A stretch of 64,000 nt of DNA from Truepera sp965215315 (GCA_965215315.1 CBDCDB010000008.1:2728001-2792000), one strand, 5' to 3'; shown: positions 25,330-34,836, numbered from the stretch's first letter. Numbers and translations: made by a program. The notes: a model not told the origin generated them from the sequence alone.

Positions 25330-26961
25330 GTGCTGAGCGTAAACCTCGAGCCGAAAACGTTGCTGAAAAACTGCTACCTGCCCAAAACCCTACTCAGACC
25401 GAAACACCCCGTAAACACTTCCTTTACACTGGAGGGAGTGACGCACGCCGTAGAACTTGCTCGTTCCGTCTCCGCCCTCGTGTGGGCTTTAATCTGTCTG
25501 GGCCTACTCTGCACCGGCGCAACCGCCCGAGCCCAAGTTGCCAGCGAACAAACCCGTAACGAAAACATTGGAATTTACTTCGGGTTTTCCGGCGAAATCG
25601 TCGCTGACGCCTGGAACCCGCTGCGCGTCACGCTCAGGGACAGTGAGCCGGTCGAGCTGCTGCTCGAGCTAGACGCCGGCAGTTTACGGCGCGGCGCGGT
25701 GCCGTTTCGTTATAGCGCAGAGCTGGCGGGCGGGCGCGGGCTCTACACCTTCCAAGACGACGTGTACCTCCCGGCGTGGCGCAGCTTTAGCTGGCTCGTC
25801 AGGACGCCGGAGAAGATTTTAGCGAGTGGCAGTGTGCCGCGCTACCGGGCCGACCCCAAACCTCTGCAACTGGTTGCGGGGTCTCAGGCAGGTGCGGGCA
25901 CCCCCTTGTTCGCCGAAGGTGCCAGAGTTGTCGAGATTCAGGGGGCCGACCTCCCTGAACGCGCCGCCTCTTACAGCGGCGTCGAAAGTATCGTGCTGCT
26001 GCCGCAAACCGTCCCGCCGACCTCTGCTGCGGTCGTTACGGCAGCTACAGCAGGGAGCGCCGTCTTGTTCGGCGGTGAGCTAGGCCAAGCTTACGCGGAT
26101 ATTTCGGCGTTGGCTCCAACCGGACTACACCTGTTAGGTGCAGGGACAATCAACCGCTCTGCCGAGGTTGACCGGGCCTCGGTACAGGGGGCGTTGCGGC
26201 GTAGTCGGCTCGAGCCCGACGCACTCCTCGCTACCCTGACTGGTGACGACCTGACCCAGCCCCCTGCCGGACAGAGCGCGACGTGGGTCACGCTCCGCGC
26301 GGGTGCCTACGCCCTCGTACTGCTCTTGCTGCTCCGTTTCGGCGGCGGGCCGGGGGTGTTAGCAGCGCTGCTGCTCGCGGGTATCTTGTCGCTCGCAGCG
26401 TGGCGTACTCGCCCGGCTGAGCCGCTGCTTCTCCGTGACCGGAGCGTCGTGTTAAGTAGCGGAACCCTCGCGCTCCGTACCGACCTGCACTATCTATTTA
26501 GCTTTCCGGGGGGAGAGGCGGACGTCCCTTACGCAGCGCACCCGCTCCCGGTCAGAAGCGTTGCTGAATACCGGGTGGGGCCGGAAACTCTTGAGGTTGA
26601 CCTGCCTACCTACGGCAGTACGCTCCTGAGCGGCAAACCACGCCTCGAGCCCAGCACGCTGACCTGGGACGGTGAAGCTATCGTCAACGGCAGTGAAAAC
26701 CCGCTGACCGACATTTTTGTCACTTGGGGCGGCGGGACTACAAACGGCGCAGACGCGATTGGGACGGTCTCGAGGAGTGGACAGCAAGGCAATCTTGCGC
26801 CGGGAGAAACGCACGTAATTACGCCCGGTAGCCTGATGTTGCCGGAGCTTTACACAGGTTTAGAGGAGCTCTTACCGCCGGGAAGCGTGCTTGCCAGGGA
26901 CGGCGGCACGGTTTACGTGTTGCTGCCTAGAGTACTTGTTGAAAATGATGCCCTGAAATGA
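25330..26961 (+). CDS. secreted/membrane protein of unknown function
   Basis: Up to 543 residues. The annotated GTG at 25330 gives 36 extra residues before a convincing signal peptide (SALVWALICLGLLCTGATARAQ). An in-frame GTG at 25438 directly after GGAGGGA would start nearer the signal, but the spacing is too tight. The mature part begins with a beta-rich domain (GIYFGFSGEIVADAWNPLRVTLRD) resembling extracytoplasmic surface domains. One or two membrane helices follow around residues 325-358 (AYALVLLLLLRF, AALLLAGILSLAA), then another beta-rich extracytoplasmic domain to the end. No recognised family. It is convergent with, and overlaps by 35 bases, the GNAT gene. Confidence 0.7.
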   Translation: MLSVNLEPKTLLKNCYLPKTLLRPKHPVNTSFTLEGVTHAVELARSVSALVWALICLGLLCTGATARAQVASEQTRNENIGIYFGFSGEIVADAWNPLRVTLRDSEPVELLLELDAGSLRRGAVPFRYSAELAGGRGLYTFQDDVYLPAWRSFSWLVRTPEKILASGSVPRYRADPKPLQLVAGSQAGAGTPLFAEGARVVEIQGADLPERAASYSGVESIVLLPQTVPPTSAAVVTAATAGSAVLFGGELGQAYADISALAPTGLHLLGAGTINRSAEVDRASVQGALRRSRLEPDALLATLTGDDLTQPPAGQSATWVTLRAGAYALVLLLLLRFGGGPGVLAALLLAGILSLAAWRTRPAEPLLLRDRSVVLSSGTLALRTDLHYLFSFPGGEADVPYAAHPLPVRSVAEYRVGPETLEVDLPTYGSTLLSGKPRLEPSTLTWDGEAIVNGSENPLTDIFVTWGGGTTNGADAIGTVSRSGQQGNLAPGETHVITPGSLMLPELYTGLEELLPPGSVLARDGGTVYVLLPRVLVENDALK

Positions 26962-27346
26962 CGAAGCCTTCGCGCAGGTAAAACTTGTGCGCCCGAAAAC
27001 GTTGCACGCCCGAATCAAGATGAAGCTGCACGCACCCCGCTTCTCTCGCCAAATCCTTGAGGTAATTCATCAGCGCTTTGCTGTAGCCTTTAGAACGCCC
27101 GGTTTCACTCGTCACGAGGTCGTAAACGTGCATATATTTGCCGTAGGCGAGCGCTTCGCTCAGCCAGAATCCAGCGACGGCGACGACCCGGCCTCCGTCT
27201 TCGACATAGACGAGCTGATAGTCTTGCGTCTCGAGCCGCTTTAGCTGCGGCAGAAACTCGGTTTTTTCCAAGTGCGTCCTGAGTTCTTTCAAAACCGGAA
27301 AACAAGCGAGCTTTTCGGCGTCGGTTTGGGCGAGTTTGATGTTCAC
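26927..27346 (-). CDS. GNAT family N-acetyltransferase
   Basis: 139 residues. The GNAT core is visible: YVEDGGRVVAVAGFWLSEAL (beta 2-4), YMHVYDLVTSETGRSKGYSKALMNYLKDLAREAGCVQLHLDSG with the acetyl-CoA pyrophosphate loop (R-x-K-G-Y-S/G), and FRAHKFYLREGFVISGHHFQ at the C-terminus. Transfers acetyl from acetyl-CoA to an unknown amine. Divergent from the P-loop kinase gene, convergent with the secreted-protein gene. Confidence 0.88.
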   Translation of the reverse strand: MNIKLAQTDAEKLACFPVLKELRTHLEKTEFLPQLKRLETQDYQLVYVEDGGRVVAVAGFWLSEALAYGKYMHVYDLVTSETGRSKGYSKALMNYLKDLAREAGCVQLHLDSGVQRFRAHKFYLREGFVISGHHFQQVL

Positions 27347-27374
27347 AAGGCCACCTTACAAGGTAAACGCGGAC

Positions 27375-28094
27375 ATGCTAGGTTGGTCTATGATACTCCC
27401 GCCGGAAGAGCCGCAGTTTGCACCCTGGAAGGTCGTATCGCTCGAGGCGTTCACGCGGTCAATTCAAAATGAGCTTCCCGGAAACAGACCGGGTATCTTA
27501 GCGGTTGACGGACGCAGTGCAGGCGGAAAAACTACGCTGGCGGAACGTATTCACAAAGCAGTTCCCGGTTCGGCTATCGTACATACTGATGACATTCCCT
27601 CGAGCGCTGCTTGGTTAGGCCAAGATAGCTATTCACCTCCCGCAAACGCCGCATCTTCTTTTTACGATTGGACAGAGCGGGCGCGCGAGAACATTCTGAA
27701 ACCCACACGTAGTGGGCAAGTTCTGAAGCACCGACCTCCATCTTGGACGGATTGGTTACGAGCGGAAGGCGCTTTTATCGAGGTGCCGCTGGGTTGTCCT
27801 CTGCTAATTTTTGAAGGCGTCGGTGCGGCCCGTCGAGAGTTGACCGATATGCTTGACCTGGCAGTTTGGATACAGTCAGATATTGAGAAAGCCGAGAGCA
27901 GGGGTATCGCCCGCGATGGGGGCAACGCGGAAGTCACTACTTTCTGGAAAAAGTGGATGGCTGAAGAGTTTCCTTTCTTGGCAGAGCAGCGCCCTTGGGA
28001 CAGAGCGGACTTCATCGTTTCAGGTACGCCTGAACTCGAGCACGACCCTATTTCAGAAGTCGTCGTCGCAGTAGGTTCTAGAACGCTACCGTAA
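27375..28094 (+). CDS. uridine kinase-like P-loop NTPase
   Basis: 239 residues from the ATG at 27375. An upstream start at 27336 would overlap the divergent GNAT gene, and another ATG lies at 27390. Walker A is VDGRSAGGKTTLAERI near residue 45, then SAIVHTDDIPSS, the Walker-B-like acidic patch seen in uridine kinase relatives, with an FEGVGAARRELTDMLDLAVWI segment after it. Phosphorylates a nucleoside or small alcohol in the family; substrate unknown here. The last 17 bases overlap the convergent MBL gene. Confidence 0.8.
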   Translation: MLGWSMILPPEEPQFAPWKVVSLEAFTRSIQNELPGNRPGILAVDGRSAGGKTTLAERIHKAVPGSAIVHTDDIPSSAAWLGQDSYSPPANAASSFYDWTERARENILKPTRSGQVLKHRPPSWTDWLRAEGAFIEVPLGCPLLIFEGVGAARRELTDMLDLAVWIQSDIEKAESRGIARDGGNAEVTTFWKKWMAEEFPFLAEQRPWDRADFIVSGTPELEHDPISEVVVAVGSRTLP

Positions 28095-28839
28095 GCCCGT
28101 CTTCAGCCGTTTCAAACTCAGGTTTTACGCCCTCGTCCAACTCGTCTAAAAAAGCTTGCCCCAAATGCGTCAAGATAAGACGTTTCGGGCCAAGCTTTTC
28201 AGCTCCGAGATCATCAAAGTGCGCTTTTAAGGTCTGATAGTCGAGGTGTTGCGGCGTGGGCGCGTCGAACGTGTATGCGTCGCAGACGAACAGGTCGGCC
28301 CCTTGCGCGAGCTTGGGCAGGGTGTCTGTCCAGACTGTATCGCCCGAATAGGCGAGGATTTTATCGCCGAGTTCAAAGCGCAGGCCGGTACAGACCAGAG
28401 TCGGCGCATGTTTGACGAGGTACGGCGTCACGCGAACGCCCAACACGTCGGCGGGGCGGTCGGGGGGCAGCTCGAGCACACTCAGTTCAAAAGGTAGCTC
28501 GAGCGGCGCTCCGGGAAATAGGGCTTCGGTCAGTTCGGGAATATGCTTCTTGAGTCCGGGCGGCCCCGCAATTGTCAGCGGCGCGGTGCGTTTTTGGACG
28601 AGGGCGGCCTCGAGCAGCAAAAACGGCAGTCCGCCCACATGGTCGCCGTGCAGGTGCGTAATAAAGATCAGCGGAATCTCGCCTAACGAAACGCCGAGCC
28701 TTTTGACCGCCATCATGGACGACGCGCCGAAGTCGATTAAAAAGCGCGTCTCACCCGACGAGACCAGAAAACAGGTGTTAAAGCGGCCGCCGCTCCCGAA
28801 CGCGTCGCCGCACCCCAGAAAAGTCAGTTCGGAGGTCAT
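28078..28839 (-). CDS. MBL-fold metallohydrolase (RNase Z/phosphodiesterase-like)
   Basis: 253 residues of the metallo-beta-lactamase fold: LTFLGCGDAFGSGGRFNTC start, FLIDFGASSMMAVKRL, metal motif THLHGDHVGGLPFLLL, LVCTGLRFELGDKILAYSGDTVW with the bridging Asp, and LILTHLGQAF with the last His. The length and the D-x-x-F-G start fit small tRNase Z/PhnP-type or cyclic phosphodiesterase members. The RNase Z exosite arm is not obvious, so I do not call it rnz. Confidence 0.88.
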   Translation of the reverse strand: MTSELTFLGCGDAFGSGGRFNTCFLVSSGETRFLIDFGASSMMAVKRLGVSLGEIPLIFITHLHGDHVGGLPFLLLEAALVQKRTAPLTIAGPPGLKKHIPELTEALFPGAPLELPFELSVLELPPDRPADVLGVRVTPYLVKHAPTLVCTGLRFELGDKILAYSGDTVWTDTLPKLAQGADLFVCDAYTFDAPTPQHLDYQTLKAHFDDLGAEKLGPKRLILTHLGQAFLDELDEGVKPEFETAEDGLTVAF

Positions 28840-28954
28840 AAGGTTTACACTACCTTGCTAGTTGCTAAACACTTGGGTCAACGGTCAGATAGCGAAGGTG
28901 TGGTTTAGAACGTTACAAGCCGTGCAGCCTGTTTACGGCGTTTTTAGCACGCCA

Positions 28955-29416
28955 TCATCGTCTCTCTTCGCCCAGCAGCGTAGACGCCCAGATGACGGCG
29001 GAACCAGCAGCAGGACGTTTGAGAAGGTGCTGCAGAGGGTACGGCTCGAGGCCATACTCGGCTAGCTTGTCCAGCCCAGCCCAAAAGAAGTGCAGGTGCG
29101 CCTCGAGGGAGGGGGGATTTTCGCCTGCGGCTAACGTGGGTAGCGAAGCCTCAAAAAGATGATTGAGTTCGTAGTTCGTTCCTGTATCATCCTCCCAAGT
29201 GTGCTCAACTAGGCCCAAATAGTGACCTATCCGCGCTTCTAAACCTGTTTCTTCCTGAAGCTCACGCGCCAGGCAGGTCTTCAGGCTTTCGCCCAGCTCG
29301 AGATGACCTCCCGGCAAGAAGGTATTGGCAGCTCCCGCCGCCTGCGCTAACAAAACTTTATTTTCTCGCCTGACGACGACTCTGGTCAAAATGTGCAGTT
29401 GAGCCGTCACAACCAA
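28955..29416 (-). CDS. NUDIX hydrolase
   Basis: 153 residues. A complete Nudix box is present: G-H-L-E-L-G-E-S-L then REL-QEE-TGL (pattern GX5EX7REUXEEXGU), around residues 36-58. Upstream is RVVVRRENKVLLAQAAG. Hydrolyses a nucleoside diphosphate linked to some moiety. Overlaps the isomerase gene upstream by 10 bases and is probably the last gene of the minus-strand sugar operon. Confidence 0.92.
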   Translation of the reverse strand: MVVTAQLHILTRVVVRRENKVLLAQAAGAANTFLPGGHLELGESLKTCLARELQEETGLEARIGHYLGLVEHTWEDDTGTNYELNHLFEASLPTLAAGENPPSLEAHLHFFWAGLDKLAEYGLEPYPLQHLLKRPAAGSAVIWASTLLGEERR

Positions 29417-30213
29417 GCGTGCGTGTCTGCACCCGAAAAACCCTGCGCCCGCCTCTCCGCCTCCAAGACAAGCCCATACGCCCGCCGTAAACTGTCTTCA
29501 GCGTCGCCGGTCGGGATGAATTCGTGCCCGATAACGCCGCTGTAGCCGCTCTCTGCGGTGGCCTGAAATACCGCCGGATAGTTGATTTCCTGTGCGTGGC
29601 TCAGCTCGTGGCGTCCAGGATTGCCAGCCGTGTGGATGTGCCCGAACGCGCTGTGATGCGCCCGAATCGTCCGGATGAGGTCGCCCTCCATAATTTGCAT
29701 GTGATAGATATCGTAAAGCAACTTGACGTTTGGTGAACCCGCCCTGTCTAAAACCTCGAGCCCCCAGTTCGTATGGTCGCCTGCGTAATCCAGATGGTCG
29801 ATACGGCTGTTGAGCAGCTCGAGCAGCAACGTCACGCCCGCACCCTCTGCAAGCGGTGCAAGGCGGCGCAACCCTGCCGCCGTCATCTCTGCGCTCTCGT
29901 CGTCCGGCTGCCCGTCCCGGTTGCCGCTAAAGCAGATGAGATTCGGAATCTTCCAGCGTTCGGCAAGTCGTAAGGCGGCTTCGGTCTCCCCAACGATGCC
30001 GTTATGGTTTTCTCTGCGGTTCAAGCCTCGTTCCAGACTTTCGTGCGCCCGGTGCGTGGTGATGTCTAGGCCCATACCTTTAGCGACCGAAAAGAGGTCT
30101 TCATCCAGCATTTCTACGCCGTCGTAACCGATTTCAGCGGCGCGGCGCAGGAGTGTTTCAGGGTCGGTTTTGGGAGTGGTAAAGCTCCACCAGGTAAACG
30201 ATTGTCTGAGCAT
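29407..30213 (-). CDS. hydroxypyruvate isomerase-like TIM-barrel enzyme
   Basis: 268 residues. Features of the Hyi/OtnI group: LLLELLNSRIDHLDYAGD, VKLLYDIYHMQIMEGDLIRTI, FGHIHTAGNPGRHELSHAQEINYPAVFQA and the C-terminal GYSGVIGHEFIPTGD. The metal-binding Glu, Asp, His and Glu are all in these motifs. Such enzymes interconvert hydroxypyruvate and tartronate semialdehyde or related keto-sugars. In this operon it may act after the two dehydrogenases; the substrate is inferred only. Confidence 0.88.
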   Translation of the reverse strand: MLRQSFTWWSFTTPKTDPETLLRRAAEIGYDGVEMLDEDLFSVAKGMGLDITTHRAHESLERGLNRRENHNGIVGETEAALRLAERWKIPNLICFSGNRDGQPDDESAEMTAAGLRRLAPLAEGAGVTLLLELLNSRIDHLDYAGDHTNWGLEVLDRAGSPNVKLLYDIYHMQIMEGDLIRTIRAHHSAFGHIHTAGNPGRHELSHAQEINYPAVFQATAESGYSGVIGHEFIPTGDAEDSLRRAYGLVLEAERRAQGFSGADTHAWL

Positions 30214-30244
30214 CAGAGGCTGACCGCTTGATATAAAAAAGATG

Positions 30245-30859
30245 TCACAGCGTTTTACTATACGCCGAAGGGAGAAACGTCCAGCTTGGAAATGTTTCTT
30301 TTAGGTAAGGAAGGTGTTGATTCCAGCATTCAGACGAGCAGGCTTCTACGGGCAAAAGTGTCGGCTGCATCTGCTCGAGCCGATACCCCCAACTAAACCC
30401 GGTAATGGTTTCGACCGTGCGTGTTCTGCCGACATCGGGACAGATTGCCAGGAATGTTTCAGCTAGCCACGTTTCGTCGGAGCGGGGCGGATTGGGGCCG
30501 GGAGCATCGAACATCGTAGGTTTCTGACCGAACTCCGTAAACGGCAGCTCGAGGCCATGCTGATTCGGCATTTGGTCTATAGCAGTCCACGTTTCTCCAG
30601 ACAGTGTTTCGTTGACTGTGACGAGCTGAATCCGGCCCATCGTCGCGTAGTAGCCAGGGCCTTCGTACTCAATCTCAACCTCGCAAACAGGAAAGCCTCT
30701 GACTAGCTCGAGGTCGAAAGGCAGATTGAGCAGCCCAAAACCCCAACCTTGAGGGTCGGTGTTTTCTTCGTAGCGGACAAGAACTCGTCCGTCAAAGCCG
30801 CGCAGTGTAAAAAGAATTGTTAGACATAAAACTGAAGGTGAAAATCCAATCTGTCTCAC
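30245..30859 (-). CDS. hypothetical protein, possibly exported
   Basis: 204 residues with no family I recognise. The first 17 residues are hydrophobic (SPSVLCLTILFTL), a weak signal. The body is aromatic and acidic (QGWGFGLLNLPFDLELV, VCEVEIEYEGPGYYATMG) and has a late cysteine cluster (CSSECWN). It overlaps the start-side neighbour (Gfo/Idh) by 4 bases, so it is translated with the sugar operon. An extracytoplasmic sugar-related role would fit the position but is a guess. Confidence 0.55.
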   Translation of the reverse strand: MRQIGFSPSVLCLTILFTLRGFDGRVLVRYEENTDPQGWGFGLLNLPFDLELVRGFPVCEVEIEYEGPGYYATMGRIQLVTVNETLSGETWTAIDQMPNQHGLELPFTEFGQKPTMFDAPGPNPPRSDETWLAETFLAICPDVGRTRTVETITGFSWGYRLEQMQPTLLPVEACSSECWNQHLPYLKETFPSWTFLPSAYSKTL

Positions 30860-31875
30860 AGCGTAATCTCTGCAACCTCAACCGAACGCTTTTCTTTAAG
30901 GCTTTTGGTTGCGGCTAAGGCCAACCGTAAAGCTTCTGCGGCATCCTCAGCTCCTGGCGTCGGCTTTTCACCCGCTTTTACGGCGTCTACAAACGCCTGA
31001 ACTTCGGCGCGGTAGGCGTCCCGGAAGCGCTCGAGAAAATAGTACATATAGTCACCTTGAATCCCGGCCTCACCATATTTCCACACCTGCGTCGCCCGCT
31101 CCGCTTCGGTGACGAGCTTGCCGCGTTCACCGTGAACCTCTACCCGGAGGTCGTAGCCGTGAACGGTGCGGCGGCTGTTTTGGATAACGCCGATAGCGCC
31201 TGAGGTGAACTCAACGGTCAGGATACTCGTATCCACATCGCCGTAAACCTCTATGTACGGCGCGACCAGCACCCGCCCGAGCGCCGTCACCCGCGTCACC
31301 TCACCCAGCATAAAGCGGGCGACGTCGAGGTCGTGAATCACTGAATCCAGGTAGAGACCGCCGGAGGTTTGTACGTAACTTTCCGGCGGCGGAGCCGGGT
31401 CGGACGACTGCGAACGGAACATTTCGGGGCGACCCAGCTCACCGGCGTGAATGGCCCGCGCCACCTCCCGAAACCCGACGTCGAAGCGGCGGTTAAAGCC
31501 GATTTGAAAGGGGACACCGGCAGTTTTTACGGCATTTAGCGCGTTTTGCGTCGTTTTAAGGTCGAGCGCAACAGGTTTTTCGCAGAAGACAGCCTTGCCT
31601 GCCTCAGCTGCCGCTTTAATCTGTTCGGCGTGAAGGGTTGTCGGAGAAGCGATAAGTACGGCGTTTACGTCGGGGTGCCTCAGCAACGCTTCAACACTCT
31701 GCACCGCTACTGCACCACCAAAAGTTGCCTTTTGTGCCGCGTCCGGGTTCGCGTCCATGACTGCAACAAGGTGCGCCCCGTCGATGCTGCCTGCTAAGTT
31801 GCGGGCGTGAAGTGCGCCGATACGCCCTGCGCCGAGGACGCCGAAACCTAAAGAATGAGTTGGGAAATGGGTCAA
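30856..31875 (-). CDS. Gfo/Idh/MocA oxidoreductase, inositol 2-dehydrogenase-like (copy 1)
   Basis: 339 residues. Rossmann GVLGAGRIGALHARNLA, the EKP motif VFCEKPVALDLKTTQ, GFNRRFDVGFREVARAI, and GGLYLDSVIHDLDVARFMLGEVTRV carrying the catalytic D-x-x-x-H-D-L-D block of IolG-type dehydrogenases. It likely oxidises myo-inositol or a related cyclitol/sugar with NAD. It is a tandem paralogue of the next gene upstream (31910-32926), sharing the S-x-DP-x-PPP and H-D-L-D-x-x-R-F segments. Confidence 0.9.
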   Translation of the reverse strand: MTHFPTHSLGFGVLGAGRIGALHARNLAGSIDGAHLVAVMDANPDAAQKATFGGAVAVQSVEALLRHPDVNAVLIASPTTLHAEQIKAAAEAGKAVFCEKPVALDLKTTQNALNAVKTAGVPFQIGFNRRFDVGFREVARAIHAGELGRPEMFRSQSSDPAPPPESYVQTSGGLYLDSVIHDLDVARFMLGEVTRVTALGRVLVAPYIEVYGDVDTSILTVEFTSGAIGVIQNSRRTVHGYDLRVEVHGERGKLVTEAERATQVWKYGEAGIQGDYMYYFLERFRDAYRAEVQAFVDAVKAGEKPTPGAEDAAEALRLALAATKSLKEKRSVEVAEITL

Positions 31876-31909
31876 AACAGAGTCCTTTTACTTGAACTGT
31901 GCAGTTAAA

Positions 31910-32926
31910 TTACGCCGTCATCTTTTCTGAAAACGTTGCGACTTGAACGGTTTGATGGGTCTCGAGCGCGCTCTGCGCCGCCAAAGCTAACTGAAGCGTT
32001 TTTACGGCGTCTTCGGCGTCCGGGGAAACGGGGCGATTTTTTAGCAAGCACGTTGCAAAGGCTCTGAGTTCAGCGGTATACGCCGCCAAAAACCGTTCTT
32101 CAAAGTTCTGCGGGCCGCGTCTTGTCGCGCCTTCGGCGGTATAACGGGTCAGATGTAGGGGCGCGGTCATCTCGAGGTGTAATCTACCGCGTTCACCCAG
32201 AACTTCAGCGCGAATTTCGTACCCGTAGGCGGTGTGAAGGCCCAGCTCGAGCGTCCCCAACGCCCCATTTTCAAACCGAATCGTAGCAACGGCGCTGTCA
32301 AAAAGTCCATATTCAGCGAGTTCCGGCATCTTTTGCACCGAACCTGCCGCGTAAACTTCAGCAACTTCACCGACCAGAAACCGCATCGTGTCGAGGTCGT
32401 GAACGCCCAAGTCGAGCATCAACCCGCCGGAAGACTTGAGAAACCCTAAAGGTGGGGGAGAGGGGTCCCTGGACACCCCCCGAAAGCTCATCAGTTGACC
32501 GAGTTCGCCCGCTGTCACGGCTCTTTTTGCTTCGGCATAGGCGGGGTCAAAACGCCGCTGAAAGCCTACCTGACACTGTACCCCGGCCTTTTGGATAGCC
32601 CGAACCACGTCTTCTGTTTCGGTCAGCGTCGCCGTCAGCGGCTTTTCAACAAAAATATGTTTTCCGGCTTTCGCAGCTTGTTGAATCAGCGCCGCGTGCG
32701 TCGGTGTCGGCGCGGTGATAATGACGGCTTCAAGTTCAGGGTCGTCAAGCGCTTCGTCAAATGGTTTTACGGTGACGCCTAACGGTTCGGCGAGACGTGC
32801 AGCGTTTTTCAGTGCCGGGTCACAGATAGTGATTAGCTCGAGTTCCGGCACTGCCCGTAACGCTCTTGCGTGTGTCTGCGCCATCCGCCCTGCGCCGATA
32901 AGGGCTATTTTTACGGTTTTATGCAT
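31910..32926 (-). CDS. Gfo/Idh/MocA oxidoreductase, inositol 2-dehydrogenase-like (copy 2)
   Basis: 338 residues from the ATG at 32926 (MHKTVKIALIGAGRMAQTHARAL), overlapping the ATPase gene by 8 bases. An upstream ATG at 32962 would add 12 non-family residues. It has HIFVEKPLTATLTETE, GFQRRFDPAYAEAKRAV and GGLMLDLGVHDLDTMRFLVGEVAEV. The paralogous pair suggests successive or stereospecific oxidations, or redundancy; both need testing. Confidence 0.9.
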   Translation of the reverse strand: MHKTVKIALIGAGRMAQTHARALRAVPELELITICDPALKNAARLAEPLGVTVKPFDEALDDPELEAVIITAPTPTHAALIQQAAKAGKHIFVEKPLTATLTETEDVVRAIQKAGVQCQVGFQRRFDPAYAEAKRAVTAGELGQLMSFRGVSRDPSPPPLGFLKSSGGLMLDLGVHDLDTMRFLVGEVAEVYAAGSVQKMPELAEYGLFDSAVATIRFENGALGTLELGLHTAYGYEIRAEVLGERGRLHLEMTAPLHLTRYTAEGATRRGPQNFEERFLAAYTAELRAFATCLLKNRPVSPDAEDAVKTLQLALAAQSALETHQTVQVATFSEKMTA

Positions 32927-33746
32927 GTGTTTGAGTGTCGCCTTGAATATCACTATGTTCAAACTCGCGGATTTCGGCCTCGAGGTCGTCGAGTTCTTGT
33001 CCGCCTGCCATCATCTCGAGCACCTCTTCACGCGTCACGTCGGACTTTCGGAATGTCCCGTAGCTCTGACCACGTTTTAGAATGGTAAAGGCGTCGGCAA
33101 CCGGGTAGGCGTGGTGGACGTTGTGCGTGATAAAAATGACGGCAAGCCCTTTGGCTTTGGCCTGCGCAATATAGCGCAGCACTACGCCCGCTTGTTTGAC
33201 GCCTAACGCCGAGGTCGGCTCATCTAAAATTAGCACTTTTGCGCCGAAATAGACAGCTCTGGCAATCGCCACACACTGCCGCTCCCCGCCCGACATCGTA
33301 CCGACCGCCTGACCGGGGTCGCGCACGTCGATACCCATCTTGTGCATCTCTTCACGCACGGTTTCTTCCGCTAAGGTTGTGTCGAAACGCTTCAGCGGCC
33401 CCCACCCCTTCGTCGGTTCGCGCCCCATAAAAAAGTTACGAGTGACGCTCATCAGCGGTTGAATCGCGAGGTGTTGATGCACCGTAGCAATACCCGCGTC
33501 GAGCGCGTCTTTCGGTGAATTGAAATGTACCGCACGACCTTCGACTGAAATCTGCCCGCTGCTCGGCGGATGGACGCCTGAAAGTGTCTTAATCAGCGTA
33601 GATTTGCCCGCACCGTTGTCTCCCAACAGGCACATCACTTCGCCTGCTGCCACCGACATCGAGATGTCCTGAACAGCGATAACCGAGCCGAAAAACTTGG
33701 ACAGTTTGTCAACGTCGATAAGGGGCGTGCTGGACGTGCGGGTCAT
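32919..33746 (-). CDS. sugar ABC transporter ATP-binding protein, single-domain CUT2 (FrcA-like)
   Basis: 275 residues with one ABC domain: Walker A GDNGAGKST, signature MSGGERQCVAIARA, Walker B KVLILDEPTSALG, switch His in VIFITHNVHHAYPV. Most CUT2 importers (RbsA, MglA, IatA) have two fused ABC domains; the one-domain form is the FrcA fructose/mannose/ribose type. Overlaps the permease gene by 4 bases. It works with the permease and binding protein next to it. Confidence 0.92.
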   Translation of the reverse strand: MTRTSSTPLIDVDKLSKFFGSVIAVQDISMSVAAGEVMCLLGDNGAGKSTLIKTLSGVHPPSSGQISVEGRAVHFNSPKDALDAGIATVHQHLAIQPLMSVTRNFFMGREPTKGWGPLKRFDTTLAEETVREEMHKMGIDVRDPGQAVGTMSGGERQCVAIARAVYFGAKVLILDEPTSALGVKQAGVVLRYIAQAKAKGLAVIFITHNVHHAYPVADAFTILKRGQSYGTFRKSDVTREEVLEMMAGGQELDDLEAEIREFEHSDIQGDTQTHA

Positions 33747-34771
33747 TTGGCCTCCGTCGCGCGTCTGCGGATGAAGTTGTTAAACACCACTGCAATGAGG
33801 AGCATCGCACCTAAAAAGACCTGAAACCAGTCTGTATTGACGCCGGTAAAAAAGATGCCCTGCTGCACCATCCCGAAAATCAGTGCGCCGAACACCGCGC
33901 CGACCGCCGAGCCGTAACCGCCCGTAAGCAAGCACCCGCCGATGACCGCCGCGATAATCGCTTCGAACTCCTTGCCGGTGCCGCGTGTGACGTCAGCCGA
34001 ACCGAAATCTAAAACTTGCAGCGCCGCAAAAATCGTTGCCGAGACCGCTGTGCCCATAAAGAGCGCGATGCGGACGCGGTTTACGGGAACGCCCGAATTA
34101 CGCGCCGCTTCCGCGTCGCCGCCGACGCCAAAAATCCAGTTGCCGGGGCGCGTTTTGACCAAAATCCAGGTTGCCACAGCCGCTAACACAACCCACCAAT
34201 AAACCGACACCGGAATCCCGAAAACATTGCCGATAAAAAGCTGGGCGAGCGGATCAGTTTCGGCAGCGTCTTTGAGTCCTGAAACCTGCGTGCGCCCGGT
34301 AATCAGGCGGGTTGCGCCGATGGTCAGGCCGCGCAGGATAAACAGCGACGCCAAAGTCACGATAAACGACGGCAAACGGGTGCGGTTGACGATGACGCCG
34401 TTGAGCAGTCCGACAAGGAGCGCAAAGGCGAACGCGAGCAGAATCGCCGCCCACACGGGCCAACCGTATTCGGCTACGGGAATGGCGATGACCATCCCGG
34501 CTGCGCCAATCATCGAACCGATAGACAGGTCGAACTCGCCGCCAATCATCAAGAGGGCGGCAGCAACCGCCAGGATGCCGAGTTGGGCAGAGACCTCGAG
34601 CCAACTCACCACGCCGCGAAAGTTGAGAAAGCCTGAATCCCCGGCAATGACAGCAAAAAAGATAAAGACTAAAATAGCTCCGGCGACCGCGCCGAGTTCG
34701 GGGCGGCTCAGGAGTTTGCGCACGGGGCTGACGGCCCGGACGCGTTCGTCAGCTAAAGGTGTCGTACTCAA
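33743..34771 (-). CDS. sugar ABC transporter permease, CUT2 (FrcC/RbsC-like)
   Basis: 342 residues, about ten hydrophobic helices, with GGEFDLSIGSMIGAAGMVIAIP and the conserved GGDAEAARNSGVPVNRVRIALFMG segment of RbsC/FrcC, then FEAIIAAVIGGCLLTGGYGSAVGAVFGALIFGM. It forms a homodimeric inner-membrane channel. A 12-pair hairpin separates it from the binding-protein gene upstream. Confidence 0.92.
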   Translation of the reverse strand: MSTTPLADERVRAVSPVRKLLSRPELGAVAGAILVFIFFAVIAGDSGFLNFRGVVSWLEVSAQLGILAVAAALLMIGGEFDLSIGSMIGAAGMVIAIPVAEYGWPVWAAILLAFAFALLVGLLNGVIVNRTRLPSFIVTLASLFILRGLTIGATRLITGRTQVSGLKDAAETDPLAQLFIGNVFGIPVSVYWWVVLAAVATWILVKTRPGNWIFGVGGDAEAARNSGVPVNRVRIALFMGTAVSATIFAALQVLDFGSADVTRGTGKEFEAIIAAVIGGCLLTGGYGSAVGAVFGALIFGMVQQGIFFTGVNTDWFQVFLGAMLLIAVVFNNFIRRRATEAK

Positions 34772-34836
34772 ACGTAGCTCCTCCTCGAGCTAGATAAAAC
34801 GTAGTCTGGGTAAACCGTAAGCAGGTTGTAAATCAA